Below are positions 44,616 to 52,001 of a stretch of 64,000 nucleotides of DNA, in pieces. Within the stretch, counting starts at the first letter, position 1. Every line of letters begins with the position of its first letter. A model generated the notes under the pieces. It ran no database searches. It saw nothing but the letters and a program-made list of their open reading frames with translations, and had not been told where the DNA came from. A program made the position numbers and the translations under genes. Origin of the DNA: Ferruginibacter yonginensis (GTDB lineage: Bacteria > Bacteroidota > Bacteroidia > Chitinophagales > Chitinophagaceae); assembly GCF_042651465.1 (NCBI RefSeq), contig NZ_JBHSCZ010000002.1, forward strand, positions 496,001 to 560,000. The letters are read 5' to 3'.

Positions 44616-44712
44616 TAATTGAAATAGGTGAGCATATCTTTTCAATAAATACCTTTGCATTTTAAACACCAACTTACTTTAATAAATGAGGTAGCCTCAC
44701 CTTAAAAGAGGC
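44608..44712 (+). promoter_or_regulatory. Candidate translational attenuator of cysS
   Basis: Four short pairings are seen: A, 44608-44613 with 44623-44628; B, aggtgag (44626-44632) with ctcacct (44696-44702); C, tgagg (44687-44691) with cctca (44695-44699); D, gcctc (44694-44698) with gaggc (44708-44712). A excludes B, and B excludes C and D. D covers most of the Shine-Dalgarno-like aagagg (44706-44711), 8 nt before the cysS ATG. Stems are only 5-7 bp, so this is a hypothesis. No Rho-independent terminator is seen. Confidence 0.45.
44650..44657 (+). promoter_or_regulatory. Possible second -7 element TACCTTTG for cysS
   Basis: Perfect TAnnTTTG between the leader ORF and cysS. If used, it would give a transcript lacking the leader peptide. 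It has no well-placed -33 TTG and may be a chance match. Confidence 0.35.
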
Positions 44713-44719
44713 ATAAGAT

Positions 44720-46204
44720 ATGGCTTTAGAAATTTACAATACACTCACACGAAAAAAAGAATTATTTACACCATTAGTGCCTGGCTATGTGGGTATGTAT
44801 GTGTGCGGCCCTACTGTTTACAGCGATGTGCATTTAGGCAACTGCCGTACTTTTATTTCGTTTGATATTATTTACCGCTACCTTAAATACCTCGGTTACA
44901 AAGTACGTTACGTTCGTAATATTACCGATGCTGGTCACCTTGAAGGCGATAGAGATGAAGGCGATGATAAGTTCAGCAAAAAAGCAAGATTAGAGCAAGT
45001 AGAGCCAATGGAAATTGTGCAACGTTATACGCTGGGTTTTCATGAAGTAATGCAACTTTTTAATACGTTGCCACCAACTATAGAACCTACTGCAACGGGG
45101 CATATTAGTGAGCAAATTAAAATGACGCAAGATATTTTAGCCAATGGTTATGCTTATGAAGTTGATGGTACTATTTATTTTGATGTTGAAAAATACAATA
45201 AAGAAAAACCGTACGGTATTTTAACCAACCGCAAGCTTGAAGATTTATTAGAAGGCACTCGTGAATTGGGCGGACAAGATGAAAAACGGGGTCGCCTCGA
45301 TTTTGCACTTTGGATAAAAGCCAAGCCTGAACACTTAATGCAATGGCCCAGCCCTTGGGGTATGGGTTTCCCCGGTTGGCATATTGAATGTTCTGCAATG
45401 AGCAATAAATACTTGGGTAAACGTTTTGATTTGCATGGTGGTGGTATGGACCTTGCCGCTACCCACCATACCAATGAAATTGCACAAAATGAAGCTTGCT
45501 TTAGGGAAAGTCCGGCTCAAATTTGGATGCACACCAATATGCTTACCGTAAATGGTACTCGTATGAGCAAATCATTAGGCAATGGCTTTTTGCCCCACGA
45601 ATTATTTACAGGAGCACACCCGTTGTTAGATAAGGCGTACAGCCCTATGACGGTTCGCTTTTTTATGTTGCAAACCCAATATAGAAGTACGTTAGATTTT
45701 AGTAACGAGGCATTACAAGCATCAGAAAAAGGATTGAAACGCCTTTGGGAAGCCTATGAACTATTACAGAAAATGGCGTACCAAGCTGCGGTAATTGACA
45801 ATGAATTAGATACCAAAGTACAACAATTAATAGCCGGGTTTGATGATGCCATGAACGATGATTTTAATACCGCTAGGGTATTGGCGAACATGTTTGAATT
45901 AGTGCCTACCATTAATTCGTTTAAAGATGGGTTATTACAAATAGGCGCCATTAGCGAAGCTACTTTTGCATTGTTACAGCAAAAAATGAAAGCCTATTTA
46001 GAAGACGTATTTGGCTTACAAGCGGCTAATAGTGAGGGTTCTGGAAAATTATCGGCAGTAATGCAGTTGTTAATAGATATTCGTAAAGAGGCAAAAGCTA
46101 AAAAAGATTTTGCTACCTCAGATAAAATAAGAAACCAGCTAACCGAAATGGGCATCATTTTAAAAGATGAAAAAAACGGTGAAATGAGTTGGAGTGTTGC
46201 GTAA
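44720..46204 (+). CDS. cysS: Cysteinyl-tRNA synthetase
   Basis: 494 residues. Class I synthetase charging tRNA-Cys. HIGH motif is HLGN (in GPTVYSDVHLGNC), zinc ligands include the Cys in VCGPTVY, Cys in HIECSAMS and the following His residues (HHTNEIAQNE), and KMSKS is RMSKS. The C-terminal anticodon-binding helices are complete (KAKKDFATSDKIRNQL). Preceded by an unusual poly-cysteine leader and an SD-like aagagg, and ended by a strong terminator. Confidence 0.97.
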   Translation: MALEIYNTLTRKKELFTPLVPGYVGMYVCGPTVYSDVHLGNCRTFISFDIIYRYLKYLGYKVRYVRNITDAGHLEGDRDEGDDKFSKKARLEQVEPMEIVQRYTLGFHEVMQLFNTLPPTIEPTATGHISEQIKMTQDILANGYAYEVDGTIYFDVEKYNKEKPYGILTNRKLEDLLEGTRELGGQDEKRGRLDFALWIKAKPEHLMQWPSPWGMGFPGWHIECSAMSNKYLGKRFDLHGGGMDLAATHHTNEIAQNEACFRESPAQIWMHTNMLTVNGTRMSKSLGNGFLPHELFTGAHPLLDKAYSPMTVRFFMLQTQYRSTLDFSNEALQASEKGLKRLWEAYELLQKMAYQAAVIDNELDTKVQQLIAGFDDAMNDDFNTARVLANMFELVPTINSFKDGLLQIGAISEATFALLQQKMKAYLEDVFGLQAANSEGSGKLSAVMQLLIDIRKEAKAKKDFATSDKIRNQLTEMGIILKDEKNGEMSWSVA

Positions 46205-46224
46205 CAAGTATAAATATGCATAAT

Positions 46225-46257
46225 TAAAAAATGCTACCCAATAGGTAGCATTTTTTA
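46225..46257. terminator. Bidirectional terminator after cysS
   Basis: atgctacc (46231-46238) pairs with ggtagcat (46244-46251), A-run on the left and T-run on the right. Confidence 0.9.
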
Positions 46258-46276
46258 TGATTATAATATCAGCAAA

Positions 46277-46750
46277 TTACATCGGTATAGCCGCTACAAT
46301 TTTTTCTAAATACAATTGGTCTGTTGTGTCAAAACTATTTAAATCAGTACTATCAACATCTAACACACCCACCACTTCATTGTTTACAATTATAGGCACC
46401 ACAATTTCTGACTTTGATAAGCTGCTGCATGCAATATGACCCGGAAATTCCTCTACGTTGGGTACAATTAATGTAGCTGCTTTTTCCCAAGCTGTGCCAC
46501 AAACGCCGCTACCTTTTTTTATACGGGTACAAGCAATTGGTCCTTGAAAGGGGCCTAGCACCAATACATCGTTTTTAACTAAATAAAAACCCGTCCACAA
46601 CCATTGAAATTGGGTGGCTAATGCAGCAGCAACATTGGCTAAATTAGCAATTAAATCAGGCTCACCATCCATCAATGCTACTATTTGCGGTAGCAATGTT
46701 TCATATTGTTCTTGCTTTGTACCAGTTATTACTTGTAAATCTTCTGCCAT
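46277..46750 (-). CDS. msrC: GAF-domain free methionine-(R)-sulfoxide reductase
   Basis: 157 residues from the ATG at 46750; the longer frame runs through a perfect -7 element (46786-46793) and is rejected. Cys74, Cys84 and Cys108 match Cys84, Cys94 and Cys118 of E. coli fRMsr with a constant offset of 10, in ACTRIKKGSGVCGTAW and GHIACSS. It reduces free methionine-R-sulfoxide after oxidative damage. Divergent from the cysteine-rich copper protein gene. Confidence 0.92.
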   Translation of the reverse strand: MAEDLQVITGTKQEQYETLLPQIVALMDGEPDLIANLANVAAALATQFQWLWTGFYLVKNDVLVLGPFQGPIACTRIKKGSGVCGTAWEKAATLIVPNVEEFPGHIACSSLSKSEIVVPIIVNNEVVGVLDVDSTDLNSFDTTDQLYLEKIVAAIPM

Positions 46751-46785
46751 ATTGATGCTGTTAATAAATGTGCGTAAATAGGTTG

Positions 46786-46793
46786 CAAAGATA
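46786..46793 (-). promoter_or_regulatory. -7 element TATCTTTG of msrC
   Basis: Perfect TAnnTTTG on the minus strand; decides the ATG at 46750 as the start, leaving about 30 nt of leader. Confidence 0.55.
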
Positions 46794-46849
46794 CACAGCA
46801 CCATTTATAGTGGCTTGAATTTTGAAACAGTTTCACAAAACCTTTTCAT

Positions 46850-47176
46850 ATGACCGCTTATCATCAATACCAAATTTGTATAGAAGCCTGCCTACGTTGT
46901 GCAGCTATTTGTAACCACTGTGCCGCAAGTTGTGCCCAAAGTGATAATGCCACTGATAAAGCCAAATGTATTCAATTGAATATGGAGTGTGCAGCTATTT
47001 GTTATGCTACAGCTGAACTCATGAGTTTGGGAAGTACGCATGTAAAAGAATTAGCAAAATTGTGTGCCACCATGTGCGATGCTTGTGCAGATGAATGCAG
47101 GCATCATGATGATGAACATTGTAGAGAAACAGCTGAAGTGTGTGCTAAGTGTGCTGATGAGTGTGAAATTGTTTAA
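46850..47176 (+). CDS. Cysteine-rich four-helix-bundle copper-binding protein (Csp/DUF326-like)
   Basis: 108 residues with 17 cysteines (10, 14, 17, 21, 24, 28, 40, 47, 51, 72, 76, 79, 83, 91, 98, 101, 105) arranged as CxxxC and CxxC along helices. This matches the Csp copper-storage family, where Cys lines the bundle core and binds many Cu(I). No signal peptide, so a cytosolic Csp3-type store is likely. No metal-sensor gene adjoins. Its stop overlaps the convergent recX gene by 4 bp. Confidence 0.88.
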   Translation: MTAYHQYQICIEACLRCAAICNHCAASCAQSDNATDKAKCIQLNMECAAICYATAELMSLGSTHVKELAKLCATMCDACADECRHHDDEHCRETAEVCAKCADECEIV

Positions 47177-47652
47177 TTACTCAATCGTTGCACCATTTCA
47201 GCAATTAAATGATACTCATACCCCTTGCTCATTAAATAGTTTTGCAGCTTACTACGCTTGGTAAAAATATTGCCTTCGCCTTTTAATTGTTCCCATTTTT
47301 CGGTGGCTAACTTTTGTAAGGTAGCAGCGTAGTCTGTTGCATCTATTTGGGCAAGGGCTTTTTTTATACAATAATCACTAATTTTTTTTTGCTTGAGCTC
47401 AAAGGTTATTTTGGTTTTGCCCCATTGTTTCATCCTAAATCGGCCACCTGCAAAGGCAATGGCAAATCGTTCTTCGTTTAAATAATTTTCGTTAATAAGC
47501 TGGCTTAGCAATTGCTCCACTTCTTGTTTGTACAGGCCATAGCCATATAGCTTCTGCTTTACTTCGGTATGGTTACGCTCTTGGTAAGCACAATAGTGTT
47601 TAATTTTTTGCCAAGCCTTATCTATCCCTATATTTTTTTGTTCAAAAGCCAT
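47173..47652 (-). CDS. recX: Regulatory protein RecX
   Basis: 159 residues made of three RecX helical repeats: AWQKIKHYCAYQERNHTEVKQKL, VEQLLSQLINENYLNEERFA and the following WGKTKITFELKQKKISDYCI. RecX caps RecA filaments and limits recombination. It is not beside recA (21902), as is usual in Proteobacteria, but stands alone opposite dnaN. Confidence 0.88.
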   Translation of the reverse strand: MAFEQKNIGIDKAWQKIKHYCAYQERNHTEVKQKLYGYGLYKQEVEQLLSQLINENYLNEERFAIAFAGGRFRMKQWGKTKITFELKQKKISDYCIKKALAQIDATDYAATLQKLATEKWEQLKGEGNIFTKRSKLQNYLMSKGYEYHLIAEMVQRLSN

Positions 47653-47713
47653 TTGGTGGCAAAAATGTGCATTTTAATGGTACAATCATAAATTTTTTAT
47701 GCTTTCAATCTTT

Positions 47714-47721
47714 TATCTTTG
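47714..47721 (+). promoter_or_regulatory. -7 element TATCTTTG of dnaN
   Basis: Perfect TAnnTTTG, 19 nt before the dnaN ATG at 47741. Confidence 0.5.
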
Positions 47722-47740
47722 GCAATCTTAAAAATGTAAT

Positions 47741-48856
47741 ATGAAGTTTATCGTTTCTTCTTCAGCCTTGCTGAAACAATTGCAACAAATTAGTGGCGTA
47801 ATTAATGCAAATACGGTTTTGCCTATTTTAGAAGATTTTCTTTTTGAAATTGAAACCAACAAACTTACCATTACAGCAACCGATTTAGAAACGGTGATGA
47901 AAGTGCATTTAGATATTGAAGCTAAAGAAAGTGGTAAAGTGTGTATTCCTGCAAAAATTTTGATGGATTCACTCAAAAATATTGCAGAGCAACCTTTAAC
48001 TTTTAATATCGATAAAAATTATGCGGTAGAGTTAACCAGCGATAATGGTAAGTATAAAGTAATGGGCGAAAACCCTGATAACTTTCCTAAAGAGCCTGCT
48101 GCTGATGATGCCAATAGTTTTACCATGACCTCAACAGGCTTGGTAACCGCTATCAACAAAACAATTTTTGCAGTAAGTAACGATGATTTACGTCCGGCTA
48201 TGACGGGAGTTTATTTTGAGTTAGATAAAGCAGGTATTAGCTTTGTTGCTACCGATGCACACCGTTTGGTTAAATACGAACGTACTGATGTAAAGTGCCC
48301 TCAAAAAGACGCCTTCATTGTACCTAAAAAGCCATTGAATTTATTAAAAAGTGCCCTGCCCGATAATGAAGATGAATTAACCATTTCATACAATAGCAAC
48401 CACCTTTTTGTAAAGCATGGCGGTACGGAGTTGGTGTGTAGGCTAATTGATGCTCGTTTCCCTGATTATAAAGTGGTGATACCAGTTGATAATCCTTACA
48501 AAATGAATATTAGCCGCAGCGATTTTCAAAATGCATTGCGTAGGGTAAGCGTATTTAGTAACAAAAGTACCAACCAAGTTGCATTAACCATTAGCGGTAA
48601 CGAATTGCAATTGGCTAGTCAAGATGTTGATTTTAGTTTTGAAGGTAACGAACGCATGGCTTGTAATTATGATGGTGAAGATTTACAAATTGCCTTCAAC
48701 GCAAAGTTCTTAATAGAAATGTTGAACGGGGCTGATACTACTGATGTAAACATGGAGTTAAGCACACCCACCAAAGCAGGTATTATTAAGCCAAGTGAAC
48801 AAGAGCCTAACGAAGCGTTGCTCATGTTGGTAATGCCATTAATGCTCAACAACTAA
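47741..48856 (+). CDS. dnaN: DNA polymerase III beta subunit (sliding clamp)
   Basis: 371 residues, standard length for three clamp domains. The start KFIVSSSALLKQLQQISGVI and the segments VLPILEDFLFEIETNKLTI, RPAMTGVYFELDK and the conserved end (LLMLVMPLML) identify DnaN. It encircles DNA as a ring dimer and tethers polymerases. Not next to dnaA, as often in Bacteroidota. Terminator at 48879. Confidence 0.97.
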   Translation: MKFIVSSSALLKQLQQISGVINANTVLPILEDFLFEIETNKLTITATDLETVMKVHLDIEAKESGKVCIPAKILMDSLKNIAEQPLTFNIDKNYAVELTSDNGKYKVMGENPDNFPKEPAADDANSFTMTSTGLVTAINKTIFAVSNDDLRPAMTGVYFELDKAGISFVATDAHRLVKYERTDVKCPQKDAFIVPKKPLNLLKSALPDNEDELTISYNSNHLFVKHGGTELVCRLIDARFPDYKVVIPVDNPYKMNISRSDFQNALRRVSVFSNKSTNQVALTISGNELQLASQDVDFSFEGNERMACNYDGEDLQIAFNAKFLIEMLNGADTTDVNMELSTPTKAGIIKPSEQEPNEALLMLVMPLMLNN

Positions 48857-48878
48857 GTATAACCTGAACTTTAAATAC

Positions 48879-48911
48879 ATCCGCAACTCAACTTGTTGCG
48901 GATTTTTTTTG
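48879..48911 (+). terminator. Terminator after dnaN
   Basis: atccgcaac (48879-48887) pairs with gttgcggat (48895-48903), followed by eight T's. Confidence 0.9.
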
Positions 48912-48990
48912 AATAGGATGTTGATAAAGCAGCAACATTTTATTTAATTTTAAAAAGCTTTAAAAGCAACTGTTGCATTAAAATGAAATT

Positions 48991-49422
48991 ATGGAAACAA
49001 CGATACTCCGGAGTTTTGACAATTATTTTTCTGCCAATATCATAGTATCGAGGTTGAGGGAAGATGGTATTGATGCATTTTTAAAAGATGAATTTACAGT
49101 AACGATTGACCCATTAATTTCAAATGCTATTGGTGGTATCAAATTAGTAGTGCCATTGTACGATGCTGAAAAAGCAGTTCATTTATTACAGCGGTATGAT
49201 GATGAATATTTACAAACCATACCTTGTCCTGAATGTAGTCAAAAAAAATTAATGTCGTTTGAAACCATTGTAACCAACAATTGGTTGATCAATATTTTAT
49301 CAAAATTATTTTCAACAAAAACCATTCAAACCGCTACTATTTACAAATGTGAAGGTTGTGGTTTTTCAAGCGATATAAAACCAGTGCCAGTTCATTTTAA
49401 TGAAGATGATGCTACGCAGTAA
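48991..49422 (+). CDS. DUF2007 family protein with C-terminal zinc ribbon
   Basis: 143 residues. Residues 1-70 match DUF2007 (ILRSFDNYFSANIIVSRL, VPLYDAEKAVHLLQ), a small ACT-like putative signal-transducing domain. The rest has CPECSQKKL and CEGCG, two CxxC pairs of a zinc ribbon, separated by a hydrophobic stretch (WLINILSKLF). Partners are unknown. Codirectional with dnaN and kdsB. Confidence 0.75.
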   Translation: METTILRSFDNYFSANIIVSRLREDGIDAFLKDEFTVTIDPLISNAIGGIKLVVPLYDAEKAVHLLQRYDDEYLQTIPCPECSQKKLMSFETIVTNNWLINILSKLFSTKTIQTATIYKCEGCGFSSDIKPVPVHFNEDDATQ

Positions 49423-49458
49423 AAAATATTTCAGCTTACTTTTACTCAAATTCAAAGT

Positions 49459-50196
49459 ATGAAAATAATTGCGATGATACCGGCAAGGTATGCTGCTACA
49501 AGGTTTCCTTTTAAGCTAATGCAGCCCTTAGGTAATAAAACAGTAATTCGCCATACGTATGATAATACAGTGGCAACACAACTGTTTGATGAAGTGTATG
49601 TGGTGACCGACCATGATATAATTTTTAACGAAATACAATCACACGGTGGTAAAGCCATTATGAGCCAGCGTACCCACGAAAGTGGTAGTGATCGTATTGC
49701 CGAAGCTATTACAGATTTAGCTATTGATGTTGTTATTAACGTTCAAGGTGATGAACCTTTTGTAAATAAACAATTATTACAAACCATGGTGCAACTTTTT
49801 AAAGAAGATGTTGCCATGGCTATAAAAGTAGCTACACCTTACAAACCCATAACAGATGCTGCACAAGTGCACAACCCCAATATTGTAAAAGTAGTGGTAG
49901 ATCATCATGAAAATGCATTGATGTTTAGCAGAGCAGCCATACCTTTTCACCGTGACCAAACCATTGCAGTTACTTATAAAGAGCATATTGGCGTATATGG
50001 TTTTAGGAAAGAGGTATTGTTACAATTTACTCAATGGCCTATGGGCATATTAGAAAGTATTGAAAAGTTAGAGCAATTACGCTACCTCGAAAATGGTGTG
50101 CCCATTAAAATGATTGCTACCAACGATGCTGGTGTAAAAATAGATGTGCCAGAAGATTTACCCATTGCCGAAGCCTACCTCAATCAAATGAAATAA
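49459..50196 (+). CDS. kdsB: 3-deoxy-manno-octulosonate cytidylyltransferase
   Basis: 245 residues. Activates Kdo as CMP-Kdo for lipopolysaccharide inner core. Motifs: IPARYAATRFPFKLM (nucleotide loop), VINVQGDEPF (metal Asp), FSRAAIPFHRD, and the end GVKIDVPEDLPIAEAYL. KdsD (56129) and LptB (32479) in the window serve the same pathway. Confidence 0.96.
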   Translation: MKIIAMIPARYAATRFPFKLMQPLGNKTVIRHTYDNTVATQLFDEVYVVTDHDIIFNEIQSHGGKAIMSQRTHESGSDRIAEAITDLAIDVVINVQGDEPFVNKQLLQTMVQLFKEDVAMAIKVATPYKPITDAAQVHNPNIVKVVVDHHENALMFSRAAIPFHRDQTIAVTYKEHIGVYGFRKEVLLQFTQWPMGILESIEKLEQLRYLENGVPIKMIATNDAGVKIDVPEDLPIAEAYLNQMK

Positions 50197-50226
50197 GTAT
50201 GGCATAATATTTAGGCAATGCTGTTA

Positions 50227-51375
50227 TTATAATTTTAACAAACGCTCAACGGCTGCCTCTAACGTACTTTCTTTTTTAGAAAAGCAAAAACGCAATACCT
50301 TATTTTCAACAGGGTTTTTGTAAAAAGCACTTACGGGTATGGTCGTTACACCATAATTTTTGGTGAGCCTTACAGCCATGTCATATTCTTTCTCATCGCT
50401 GATATTTGCGTAGCTATAAATTTGAAAATAGCTACCATAGCTAGGCAAGGGTTCAAACTTGGTTTGTGCCATTAAATTTTTAAAATAATCTCTTTTTTGT
50501 TGTAACCTACTGCCAAGTTCTAAATACTCCGCCTCATCTTTTAAAAAAGCAGCCAATGCATATTGTACCGGGCCAAATACGGTAAAGGCATTGAACTGAT
50601 GAATTTTTCTAAACTCCTTCATTAATGCTGGTGGGGCTACACAATAACCCGTTTTCCAGCCGGTGCAATTGTACACTTTGCCAAACGAAAACGTAACAAA
50701 ACTGCGTTCGTACAAATGAGGGTATTGTAAAATTGATAAGTGTTTTTTACCATCAAAAATAAGGTGTTCATACACTTCATCGCTAATAATAAATAAGTTG
50801 GTATTGCTGGTAATGTCAGTTAAAAAAGCAATATCATCTTCCTCTAACACAGCACCACTTGGGTTGTGTGGCGAATTAATTAAAATGGCTTTTGTTTTTG
50901 GGGTAATGGCAGCCCTTGTTAGGGCTTGGTCAATTTTATAAGTACCCGGTGTAAGTGGAATGGTAACGGCTTTGGCACCATTTAATTCTATAGCAGGTAT
51001 GTAGCAATCGTAGGCAGGTTCAAAAACAATTACTTCATCACCAGGTTGTAACATAGCCGTAAAAGCAGTGTACAAAGCATACGTAGCACCTGGTGTTATG
51101 GTAATTTCATCATTGGCACTTACGGGGTTACCATATAGTTGTTTAATTTTTTGTGCAATGGCTTCTCTTAATACTGGCAAGCCATTCATATGTACATATT
51201 GATTATGCCCATCGGCCATTGCTTTTGATACCAATTCGGATAACGCCGCATTCATAGCAAAATCAGGAAACCCTTGTCCTAAATTAATGGCATTGTGTTC
51301 AGCAGCCAACGTACTCATAATGGTAAATATGGTGGTGCCAGCTTGTGGTAATTTACTTTGGATGGTAGGTATCAT
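50227..51375 (-). CDS. Methionine aminotransferase-like class I/II aminotransferase (YbdL type)
   Basis: 382 residues of fold-type I PLP enzyme. PLP-binding Lys lies in SFGKVYNCTGWKTGYC, the NPSG motif is NSPHNPSGA and the Asp is in FIISDEVYEHL. The N-terminal segment (HNAINLGQGFPDFAMN) and overall pattern resemble YbdL, which acts on methionine and aromatic amino acids. May be involved in methionine salvage; precise specificity is inferred. Confidence 0.85.
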   Translation of the reverse strand: MIPTIQSKLPQAGTTIFTIMSTLAAEHNAINLGQGFPDFAMNAALSELVSKAMADGHNQYVHMNGLPVLREAIAQKIKQLYGNPVSANDEITITPGATYALYTAFTAMLQPGDEVIVFEPAYDCYIPAIELNGAKAVTIPLTPGTYKIDQALTRAAITPKTKAILINSPHNPSGAVLEEDDIAFLTDITSNTNLFIISDEVYEHLIFDGKKHLSILQYPHLYERSFVTFSFGKVYNCTGWKTGYCVAPPALMKEFRKIHQFNAFTVFGPVQYALAAFLKDEAEYLELGSRLQQKRDYFKNLMAQTKFEPLPSYGSYFQIYSYANISDEKEYDMAVRLTKNYGVTTIPVSAFYKNPVENKVLRFCFSKKESTLEAAVERLLKL

Positions 51376-51436
51376 GCAATGAAAATGAAGTGAAAGATTG
51401 TTAACAATTTTTGTAATAAACGATACTGTAAATTAC

Positions 51437-51922
51437 ATGATGAATCGTACACTTTTTATACTAACCGCATTATTTTTTGGAGGTTCATTGCAAGCCCAAG
51501 TAAAATGTAATGTTTCACAGCCATTTGTTTTGATTCATAAACAAACACCAGGGAATATACCTGTTATTGAACAAGTAGTCGTACAAAAACCAGTAGCTAC
51601 CTATGTTATGCAATTATTTTTTAATAGTACTTGCAATAGCTTACCCGTTATAAAAAAACTACGCATTAATAATAAAATAATAGCTGCTACGGTTGAAGTA
51701 AATGACGTAACACAACCCATTGGTGTAAATGATGACGGTACATCTATATGGTTACAAAAAAAAGAAGGTCGTTATTATTTTAAAATAACGCTTTTGTTAG
51801 ATGAAACCCTGTATAAAAAATATAAAATACCTTCACTACACTTGTTATTACAACAGCACAATAAGTTATTTACGAGGGTGTCAAAAAATTGGAAAATAAT
51901 AGCATCGCCTGCAGCTTATTAG
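51437..51922 (+). CDS. Secreted protein of unknown function
   Basis: 161 residues from the ATG at 51437; the longer frame needs a TTG start and would bury the signal peptide (NRTLFILTALFFGGSLQAQ). The mature protein is a likely beta-sandwich (YVMQLFFNSTCNSLPVIKKL, RYYFKITLLLD) with two cysteines. No family recognised. Confidence 0.5.
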   Translation: MMNRTLFILTALFFGGSLQAQVKCNVSQPFVLIHKQTPGNIPVIEQVVVQKPVATYVMQLFFNSTCNSLPVIKKLRINNKIIAATVEVNDVTQPIGVNDDGTSIWLQKKEGRYYFKITLLLDETLYKKYKIPSLHLLLQQHNKLFTRVSKNWKIIASPAAY

Positions 51923-51949
51923 GTATTCAAAATAACTATTAAGCTAAAT

Positions 51950-51987
51950 AAAAAAGGAGTGTACAGTTTAGTACACTCCTTTTTTAT
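51950..51987. terminator. Bidirectional terminator between two convergent genes
   Basis: ggagtgtac (about 51956-51964) pairs with gtacactcc (51971-51979), extended by A/T tracts. Confidence 0.9.
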
Positions 51988-52001
51988 TGAAAGAAAAGAA
52001 T

